From the NCBI GenBank assembly GCA_007128495.1, contig SKXH01000128.1, positions 1 to 7,045 of the forward strand: a stretch of DNA of 7,045 nt. The letters run 5' to 3'. The DNA comes from Bacteroidota bacterium (GTDB lineage Bacteria; Bacteroidota; Ignavibacteria; T3Sed10-11). Of the stretch, positions 1 through 4,775 are shown one piece after another. Made by a program: the position numbers and the translations under genes. The first letter of the stretch is position 1. Each line of letters begins with the position of its first letter. A model generated the notes under the pieces. It was not told the DNA's origin. It made no database searches and was given only the letters and a program-made list of their open reading frames with translations.

Positions 1-1003
1 CGGTGAATATTAAAAACAACGCGGTAATGAGTAAATCTCCAGCAGATGCGACGATGCCGCCGCCGTACGGTGAGGCATAATGTGCCGGATCAAAAGCACT
101 GCCGCCGATTAATGCACCCGGAATATCCAGTATCATCCAGAGATAGCGTATTCCCCAGATTGCCATAAGCGAAGGGATCAGCACAAGAAGTCTAAATTGC
201 AACCGCTTTAACCAATAAATAACACCGACAATTAAAAAAATCGAAAGCGCGAGAATCAGAAATCCCTTCACCTTATGAAACGCGCTTTCAACATTTGCAA
301 TGTAACCTTCGAGCGTCGGCGGGGCTATCACGGCATATCCGAGTAGTGAATTATCCAGACCGTGCAGGGGTACCTGTAATTCTTCCTCTGCTATGAAATT
401 ACGGTCGAATACGAGCTGCACCGGTTTTCCCAATACTGCACGAAGATCTCGCTGCAATCCCTGCATTCGTATGAAACGGGGACTCAACACATACTGAACA
501 TCAAATGCCTCGTGAACTGCCACATAGGCGGCCGTGTCTCCGTTATTGTCGCGCACGGGCTTCACAATAGTTAACGTTGTAAAGACCGTTCCCTGTGTAA
601 TAATAGTTTTAGTTTGATCGAGGGAAGATATTGGCAGCTCACCTGATACCTGATCGGGCACGCGTCCCCACCAGGAAAGCAGTTTGCCGCCGGGATCAAT
701 TACTTCTACTCCTTGCAATTCATCAAGGTCAACCGCCTGTAATGCATTGAAACAGCTTTTTTGCGATAACTGTCCGTTCTTTTCTGTAAGTCGTAATGAG
801 ACACTTTCGGTAATTCGATGCACTCTTTGTTGAATTTTATCGAATTCGGATTGGATCGTTTTCGCATCACTGAGCGCCTGTTCCTCTTGAATAGTATCCC
901 ATCTATTTTCTATTTCCGATAAAAAAAATAGACGGGCCGCACCGGCAAGCACAAGAGCTGCAATAATAAAGAAGACGATATAATAATATCGTGAGAGGTT
1001 CAT
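1..1003 (-). CDS. Multi-pass membrane sensor protein, N-terminal part (probably a sensor histidine kinase); runs off the window
   Basis: I translated this frame by hand from the ATG at 1003-1001; it stays open for 334 codons to the window edge, so the C-terminus is missing. A transmembrane helix lies at about residues 7-27. A charged helical stretch (30-75) follows, which could be coiled coil, then a mixed alpha/beta extracytoplasmic region (about 80-245). More hydrophobic segments are at about 247-264, 271-293 and 322-334. One N-terminal helix, a periplasmic sensing region and a later membrane block is the layout of Cache-type sensor kinases and related receptors. The segment FDPAHYASPYGGGIV (304-318) before the last helix resembles, from memory, sensor kinases of Ignavibacteria-like genomes. 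No HAMP, histidine kinase or output domain is visible, so the output is inferred. An in-frame TAG upstream rules out an earlier start, and no Shine-Dalgarno lies at normal spacing. Another membrane receptor type remains possible. Confidence 0.6.
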   Translation of the reverse strand, partial: MNLSRYYYIVFFIIAALVLAGAARLFFLSEIENRWDTIQEEQALSDAKTIQSEFDKIQQRVHRITESVSLRLTEKNGQLSQKSCFNALQAVDLDELQGVEVIDPGGKLLSWWGRVPDQVSGELPISSLDQTKTIITQGTVFTTLTIVKPVRDNNGDTAAYVAVHEAFDVQYVLSPRFIRMQGLQRDLRAVLGKPVQLVFDRNFIAEEELQVPLHGLDNSLLGYAVIAPPTLEGYIANVESAFHKVKGFLILALSIFLIVGVIYWLKRLQFRLLVLIPSLMAIWGIRYLWMILDIPGALIGGSAFDPAHYASPYGGGIVASAGDLLITALFLIFT

Positions 1004-1008
1004 AAACG

Positions 1009-1030
1009 AAAAAGGAGAAGATTCTCCTTT
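1009..1030 (-). terminator. Hairpin with short T-run between the DUF4783-like gene and the sensor gene
   Basis: Read on the minus strand, AAAGGAGAA (1030-1022) is followed by a two-base spacer and its exact complement TTCTCCTTT (1019-1011), then two more T (1010-1009), giving five T in a row. It starts 8 bases after the stop codon of the upstream gene, where an intrinsic terminator is expected. The stem is A/T-rich and the T-run short, so termination would be weak. The upstream arm also holds an AGGAG Shine-Dalgarno-like core that would be buried in the stem, so a translational role for the sensor gene cannot be excluded. Confidence 0.5.
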
Positions 1031-1037
1031 CTAAATA

Positions 1038-1511
1038 TTAATACACATTAAATTGAGAGATAACCCATCTGTCTTTTTGCTTTACGAGCGACACATATAC
1101 CTGAATATACTCCCGGTTACCTTTCACATTGATACTGCCTCGTCCGGTAGCATAAGGTGAACCTCCCGATTCACCGTACGTCGTAAAAGAAAAGGATATG
1201 GGTTTATGTACAGTAAAAAAATTTTGCACAACAAATTGCGCCTGATTCGCACTGTAATAACCGCTCTCTATACTGCGTATATTCAAATATATATGTCGAC
1301 CGAAATGACGGGTAAGCTCATCGAAGTCGCCCTTTGCAATACTTTGCTGCACGGATCGAAAAACGTCTTCGCCGTTGGTACCCTGGACAATCGGGTGCCC
1401 ATTCTCTGATGCGTATAAGTCATACTGATCCGCAAGAGCATTCGCCTGTGAGATCAGTAATCCCAGAATATAGAATATTCCGATCAGCACCAACAGTATT
1501 AATCTCATCAT
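1038..1511 (-). CDS. Secreted DUF4783-like protein (NTF2-like fold expected)
   Basis: The chosen product is 157 residues, starting at the ATG at 1511. The frame is open upstream to 1607, but those 32 codons lie inside the end of the preceding gene, and only from this ATG (or the next codon, also ATG) does the protein begin with a normal signal peptide: a hydrophobic stretch at residues 4-20 with likely cleavage after ANA or ALA (25-27). Residues 49-157 have the features I know from DUF4783: DVFRSVQQSIAKGD near the start, a central F-x-N-F-F-like turn (VVQNFF), the YATGRG strand, and a final VSLVKQKDRWVISQFNVY strand pair. The family is small, secreted, found mainly in Bacteroidota relatives, and without a known function; an NTF2-like fold would suggest ligand binding. 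The start is four bases after the stop of the beta-barrel gene, with only a weak GGTGAT as ribosome site, so translation is probably coupled to that gene. Confidence 0.75.
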   Translation of the reverse strand: MMRLILLVLIGIFYILGLLISQANALADQYDLYASENGHPIVQGTNGEDVFRSVQQSIAKGDFDELTRHFGRHIYLNIRSIESGYYSANQAQFVVQNFFTVHKPISFSFTTYGESGGSPYATGRGSINVKGNREYIQVYVSLVKQKDRWVISQFNVY

Positions 1512-1515
1512 AATA

Positions 1516-2082
1516 TCACCAAAAATAATATTGCAGCGCAACCATCCAGGTTGTTCTGAAATCTTCAAACTCCCGGGTTTCAAACGCATCCCGGGGGTCG
1601 ATCGCAATATGCTCGATTTCTTTGTTGAGAAATCGAATTTCCGCTGAAAGGAATAGATTGTCGTATAATTCTATCATCTCACCGAGTATACCTCCCCAGA
1701 TGAATTTTTTTTCTTCCTCAAGCACGCGGTTACCGTTCATTTCATGCCTGTCGTTTATGCGATCGACATTGTAACCGACAATCCCCCCAATATACGCGCG
1801 GCCTATCCCTATCACACTAAACGGCGATACATACGCAAGCGCTACTTTACCGCCGCTAATGGGGTGACCATGGCTCTGGAAAATTCCGAAATCAATTTGA
1901 GGCCTAAAGAGAATAGGTATCGCCCGGGGATATGCTTGAAGTGAAATACCGACGTCGGGATAAGAAAACCCTGCCCCTGCCCACGACCGCGGGGTGTCTT
2001 CAGGAAATGCACTGTATTCCTGTGCCTGGCTTATATTGAAAAGTAACAGCATAACGCCGGGCAATATAAGTATATATTTCAT
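1516..2082 (-). CDS. Small outer-membrane beta-barrel-like protein
   Basis: This 188-residue protein has a clear signal peptide: a hydrophobic core at residues 4-17 and probable cleavage after SQA (20). The mature part is rich in alternating hydrophobic and polar strands with glycines and aromatics, for example AGAGFSYPDVGISLQAYP, GGKVALAYVSPFSVIGIG, AYIGGIVGYNVDR, FIWGGILGEMIELY, LFLSAEIRFLNKEIE and TTWMVALQYYFW. It ends in Trp after an aromatic strand, which is the usual C-terminal beta-signal for insertion by the BAM complex. Size and about eight strands suit a small barrel of the OmpX/OmpW type, but I recognise no specific family and assign no substrate. No convincing Shine-Dalgarno precedes the ATG. 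The gene lies 27 bases after the T-run of a strong hairpin and four bases before the DUF4783-like gene, so those two are probably co-transcribed. Confidence 0.7.
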   Translation of the reverse strand: MKYILILPGVMLLLFNISQAQEYSAFPEDTPRSWAGAGFSYPDVGISLQAYPRAIPILFRPQIDFGIFQSHGHPISGGKVALAYVSPFSVIGIGRAYIGGIVGYNVDRINDRHEMNGNRVLEEEKKFIWGGILGEMIELYDNLFLSAEIRFLNKEIEHIAIDPRDAFETREFEDFRTTWMVALQYYFW

Positions 2083-2104
2083 TATATTCTTACTTTCTAA
2101 TATT

Positions 2105-2176
2105 AAAAAGTGTGAATGGGATGTCAGCTAAACACGTTCCCGGCCCTACACGCGTCTGTGACATCCCGATTCACAC
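2105..2176 (-). terminator. Long hairpin followed by TTTTT (terminator or attenuator)
   Basis: On the minus strand, GTGTGAATCGGGATGTCA (2176-2159) pairs with TGACATCCCATTCACAC (2126-2110). This makes 17 base pairs with one unpaired G/C position, and TTTTT (2109-2105) follows directly. Inside the 32-base loop, ACGCG and CGTGT can form a further five pairs including one G-T, which would extend the structure. Stem strength plus T-run fits an intrinsic terminator on the minus strand. It lies about 305 bases past the lipoprotein stop and only 27 bases before the beta-barrel start. It could therefore end the lipoprotein transcript or a small RNA, or act as an attenuator for the next gene. The same stem could also be a repeat or mobile-element end. 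Confidence 0.6.
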
Positions 2177-2243
2177 AAATCAAATGATCCAACCCTGCAT
2201 CTTCCCATCTTTTCAACCCCACATCTCCAGCACCATTTGATTT
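2177..2243. repeat. 10-bp perfect inverted repeat flanking 47 bases
   Basis: AAATCAAATG (2177-2186) is the exact reverse complement of CATTTGATTT (2234-2243). It directly adjoins the base of the large hairpin at 2110-2176, so on the minus strand the two could stack as consecutive helices. The enclosed segment contains two imperfect direct copies on the minus strand, GATGTGGGGTTG and GATGCAGGGTTG. Pairing is seen in the sequence; a folded RNA is inferred. Confidence 0.4.
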
Positions 2244-2481
2244 AAAGAACGGCAACCCTGCGACACCAATCTCAACTATCACACAGAAGGAGGTACATAT
2301 TCACGTGGCTTCTTCTGTTATCCCCTGCATCACTTTCAACAACACCGCTTCTTCAGCACAATCACCCGCCGCTATCAACTACTTCCTCACCTGCACATTC
2401 GCTTCTTTCCTCAACTGCACTCCCCATAATCGCCGGCATGCCGCTCTATTATTTGTAACCTTAAATTGTTAAAAAAAGTTT

Positions 2482-3312
2482 CTACTCATAACCGATATCG
2501 TACTTTTTGCTCCGTAATACCCGCTCACCCTCTGCCGGAACATTGCGTTTCAACATCGATTCACCTTCTAACGTTTGATACGCCCAATCGATAATCACAT
2601 AGCCGGGGCCCAGTTCGTAAACACGAAACTTGGCAAAATGGTTATCAAACGTCCAAACTACATAGGTATGACCTTCTCTAAGTACAACATCTTTTGTGGG
2701 CGACCAGCCGGATGAAGGTGCATACCGTATATCTTTTATCGATTGTGTGCGTCCCATATCCTGGATATCAGTATCATCCCAAACATTCATATAATGATAT
2801 CCATCAGAGAAATCATAAAAAATATCTGTGTACTGATCATCGTATGGACCGAGTGTTGCCGAGGCGAATTCAAAACCCGATAGACCGGGACTGTCTCTGA
2901 AATCCCTCATTAACACATCGTATCCTTCGGGCCGCGGTATCGTGTATGCAGATTCGGTCGATAAATCGGTTTCATTATCCCGGGAATCGTACCCCGAAAC
3001 CGCATAGTAATATATGTTTCCATTATTCGCAGTATGATCGATAAAATAATCACGGCCCGTCGAGCCGATCAGAGTATACCGCCCGTCATAACTTCTGCTT
3101 CGATAAATTCGGTAGCCAATGATCTTTCTGCTCCAGTGATGATTCCAGAAGATCTCAATCTTACTATCTCCCGGGACAACGTTTACATTTCCCGGGGGTT
3201 CGATTACTATTCTATCATCAGGAGAAACATTTAACTGGCAGCCCGAAAACCCAACACCCGCCAACAGCACTCCTGCCATAAAGAGTAATGTGATAAATCC
3301 GGGTGTTTTCAT
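2482..3312 (-). CDS. Lipoprotein with a fibronectin type III domain and an uncharacterised C-terminal domain
   Basis: This is a 276-residue protein. Its N-terminus is a lipoprotein signal: a hydrophobic stretch at residues 5-21, then FSGC with Cys25 as the expected lipidated residue. Phe at the -3 position is slightly unusual. Residues about 38-127 look like one fibronectin type III domain: PGNVNVVPGDSKIEIFWN opens it, GYRIYRSRSYDGRY is the central strand pair, and NIYYYAVSGYDSRDNETDLS closes it. Residues 130-270 form a second region with DTDIQDMGRTQSI, GWSPTKDVVLREGHTYVVW and DNHFAKFRVYELGPGYVIIDWAYQ. From memory, similar segments occur behind fibronectin domains in other FCB-group surface proteins, but I know no function. 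It is probably anchored to the outer membrane and may bind polymer or protein. A good AAGGA ribosome site eight bases upstream supports the start. The 229-base gap before it, with promoter-like elements, suggests its own transcription unit. Confidence 0.75.
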   Translation of the reverse strand: MKTPGFITLLFMAGVLLAGVGFSGCQLNVSPDDRIVIEPPGNVNVVPGDSKIEIFWNHHWSRKIIGYRIYRSRSYDGRYTLIGSTGRDYFIDHTANNGNIYYYAVSGYDSRDNETDLSTESAYTIPRPEGYDVLMRDFRDSPGLSGFEFASATLGPYDDQYTDIFYDFSDGYHYMNVWDDTDIQDMGRTQSIKDIRYAPSSGWSPTKDVVLREGHTYVVWTFDNHFAKFRVYELGPGYVIIDWAYQTLEGESMLKRNVPAEGERVLRSKKYDIGYE

Positions 3313-3320
3313 TGTCTTGA

Positions 3321-3325
3321 TCCTT
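3321..3325 (-). promoter_or_regulatory. Ribosome binding site of the fibronectin-domain lipoprotein
   Basis: AAGGA on the minus strand, with eight bases to the ATG at 3312. It is one of only two well-placed Shine-Dalgarno sequences among the six genes, and it supports this start over downstream alternatives. Confidence 0.6.
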
Positions 3326-3339
3326 ATATAAACTGTCTT

Positions 3340-3368
3340 AATTTAATCATGCTCAATTCTTGTGCCAA
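3340..3368 (-). promoter_or_regulatory. Candidate promoter of the lipoprotein gene
   Basis: On the minus strand, TTGGCA (3368-3363) and TAAATT (3345-3340) are separated by exactly 17 bases. This matches sigma-70 type -35 and -10 elements at four or five of six positions each and would leave a leader of about 20-30 bases. The same bases also read TTGGCAC-N5-TTGA, close to a sigma-54 -24/-12 element but lacking the usual GC at -12. Bacteroidota housekeeping promoters have another consensus (TAnnTTTG), so assignment is tentative. Confidence 0.3.
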
Positions 3369-3402
3369 AAACACAACCGCTTTAAATCCTTTATTTTAAA
3401 CA

Positions 3403-3422
3403 AGTTAAGATTAGGCTTAACT
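3403..3422. repeat. 20-base dyad upstream of the lipoprotein promoter
   Basis: AGTTAAG (3403-3409) and CTTAACT (3416-3422) are exact reverse complements around a six-base centre. It lies about 35 bases upstream of the candidate promoter and about 120 bases past the stop of the metallophosphoesterase gene. It could be an operator for a dimeric regulator or a weak terminator stem; the A/T-rich stem and lack of a clean T-run make termination less likely. Confidence 0.3.
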
Positions 3423-3541
3423 GCTGGCTATGATAGAAATTGTATAGAAAAATAGACACCTAAACTTCAAGCGGTGGAGCCCAATCCGGAACCTACCAAT
3501 AATACGTTTCAGGAATAGATTATGTTACATTGAAGGGGTTA

Positions 3542-4720
3542 TCAGCGAAGATAGATCATACTTCGTTGTATGGAAACTGAAGTCCCGCTTTTCTCGTCTC
3601 CGGCGGTAGTTAAGGTATAAAAATATATACCCGCACTGATTTCCGGGGATGGATGCCATGTCACCCGGTAATACCCCGGCTGATGGTGTTCGTTGACCAC
3701 CGTTTCGACCTGTTGGCCGGTGATTGTGTATATTGTAATGGTTACTTCAGCCGCCGCAGGTATGCTGTATGATATAGTTGTTGATGGGTTGAAGGGGTTG
3801 GGATAATTCCGGTGTAACTGGAATTTTTCCGGAATATCCTCGTATGACTCACCCGTCACCCTGGTCGGAATAAGTGTAACCCGGTTAGTCTTTTTATCGA
3901 GGCCGAGATGTTTAAAATATGTGTCGATCTTACCGGACTCATAGATGTATACTACCCTGTACCCGTAATGGAAAAATGGATTCATAAAATTTCCGTTCCA
4001 GAAATAATGCAGTCCATCTACCGATTTCAAACTATCTTCATGGGTATGTCCGAAAAACACTCCCTTAACGTTTGAAAACTCATCAATAAACTCATAAAAT
4101 TCCGTATTCATAACATCACTATCGCCGGCATGCATGAAGATGAAAACCCCCTGATTATATTCATAGAGATTAAGCACATCGTTCAGCCAATCATAATCGA
4201 CAGGGTGATAAATCCGACGATCATCGTGACGCGTAAGAAGCACGAAAGCATAGCCCTCATAGACAAAGTGATGTTTTGCAGGATAACCCCACACTTCCTC
4301 CCAGAATTCCCACGAAGCCCGGTCATGATTTCCCTGAACTACATAGTATGGCATAGTCAGTTTGTCATATATCTCTTTAACATCATATAGCCAGGGAATA
4401 TTAAAACTCGAATCCCGGTCGCTGAGCGGATTGTCGGGATTTTGTTCATTATACCATGAAATATAAGCGCCGCGGTCAACCAGATCGCCATTAAATATCA
4501 CAAGGTCTACATCTCCCCGGTCATTGATTGCCTGCATCATCATCCGGTTGAGCCAATCAATTGATGTATCGATCTCCGCGGGTCGCCAGTGTCCGTCGTT
4601 TGCAGTAATAAAGGTAAGGATAACCTCATCATCATCGCTTGCATTCTGTGCAATGATGAACGGGGTGTAAAGCGATGAAATAAGAATTACATAAAGCAAT
4701 ATTTTATGTAATCGTTTCAT
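3542..4720 (-). CDS. Exported calcineurin-like metallophosphoesterase with T9SS type A sorting domain
   Basis: A 392-residue three-part protein. Residues 1-24 are a signal peptide, with likely cleavage after FIIA. Residues about 33-270 are a calcineurin-like phosphoesterase domain with all expected metal-binding motifs: DGH (Asp42, His44), GDLVDRG (Asp79), GNHDR (Asn131, His132), FMHAGD (His197) and GHTH (His225, His227). It should therefore be an active two-metal phosphomono- or diesterase; the substrate cannot be read from the sequence. After a linker, residues about 304-392 form a sorting domain that opens with NYPNPFNPSTTISYSIP, continues with VTITIYTITGQQV and SAGIYFYTLTT, and ends in a basic tail (RSMIYLR). 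Known T9SS cargo is moved through the outer membrane, its sorting domain removed, and the rest released or surface-attached. The gene follows pyrC by 51 bases on the same strand, but its extracellular role does not suggest a link to pyrimidine synthesis. No clear Shine-Dalgarno precedes it. Confidence 0.88.
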   Translation of the reverse strand: MKRLHKILLYVILISSLYTPFIIAQNASDDDEVILTFITANDGHWRPAEIDTSIDWLNRMMMQAINDRGDVDLVIFNGDLVDRGAYISWYNEQNPDNPLSDRDSSFNIPWLYDVKEIYDKLTMPYYVVQGNHDRASWEFWEEVWGYPAKHHFVYEGYAFVLLTRHDDRRIYHPVDYDWLNDVLNLYEYNQGVFIFMHAGDSDVMNTEFYEFIDEFSNVKGVFFGHTHEDSLKSVDGLHYFWNGNFMNPFFHYGYRVVYIYESGKIDTYFKHLGLDKKTNRVTLIPTRVTGESYEDIPEKFQLHRNYPNPFNPSTTISYSIPAAAEVTITIYTITGQQVETVVNEHHQPGYYRVTWHPSPEISAGIYFYTLTTAGDEKSGTSVSIQRSMIYLR

Positions 4721-4746
4721 AGAAATGGACCCATCAAAATAAAATA

Positions 4747-4775
4747 ATATTATGGAAATCGGGAATTTAAATCAA
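4747..4775 (-). promoter_or_regulatory. Candidate promoter of the metallophosphoesterase gene
   Basis: On the minus strand, TTGATT (4775-4770, overlapping the pyrC stop codon) and TAATAT (4752-4747) are 17 bases apart, each matching the sigma-70 consensus at four of six positions. Transcription would start near 4740, about 20 bases before the ATG. The gap is very A/T-rich, so such matches arise easily by chance and read-through from the pyr genes is an alternative. Confidence 0.22.

Larger units (their letters stand above)
2083..2481. other. 399-base region without a convincing gene, strongly C-rich on the + strand
   Basis: No recognisable protein is encoded here. From 2177 to 2460 I count about 102 C and about 32 G in 284 bases on the + strand, so the minus-strand transcript would be G-rich and C-poor, quite unlike the flanking genes. 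The stretch holds a large hairpin (2105-2176), a 10-bp inverted repeat (2177-2186 with 2234-2243), a 7-bp inverted repeat (2283-2289 with 2312-2318) and a 10-bp palindrome CGGCATGCCG (2434-2443). Degenerate CTGC-containing motifs recur near 2195, 2258, 2325, 2391 and 2415. A + strand frame is open from 2188 to 2472 but resembles no protein I know. A T7 run (2470-2476, read on the minus strand) follows the stop of the upstream lipoprotein gene without a G/C-rich stem. It may be a structured RNA, a repeat-element remnant or a decayed gene. Confidence 0.6.

Noticed and set aside
1512..1607. Extra N-terminal 32 codons for the DUF4783-like protein
   Set aside because: They overlap the coding end of the beta-barrel gene, would bury the signal peptide inside the protein, and are explained by chance openness of the frame.
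2290..2300. CCTCCTT on the minus strand, like the 3' end of 16S rRNA
   Set aside because: The surrounding bases do not match 16S rRNA and the seven-base match is the complement of the + strand AAGGAGG.
2191..2419. CTGC-containing motifs at 2195, 2258, 2325, 2391 and 2415, the first four spaced by 63-67 bases
   Set aside because: Aligning the intervening segments shows no similarity beyond C-rich composition, and the last spacing is 24, so this is not a tandem repeat or CRISPR-like array.
3470..3541. Terminator after the metallophosphoesterase gene
   Set aside because: Only three- to five-base, A/T-rich pairings are found here and no T-run follows; the dyad at 3403-3422 is the nearest candidate.
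4121..4133. ATCGCCGGCATGC shared between the phosphoesterase gene and the region at 2429-2441
   Set aside because: The copy at 4121 encodes the conserved HAGD metal-site motif on the minus strand, and a 13-base match with no extension is most likely coincidence.
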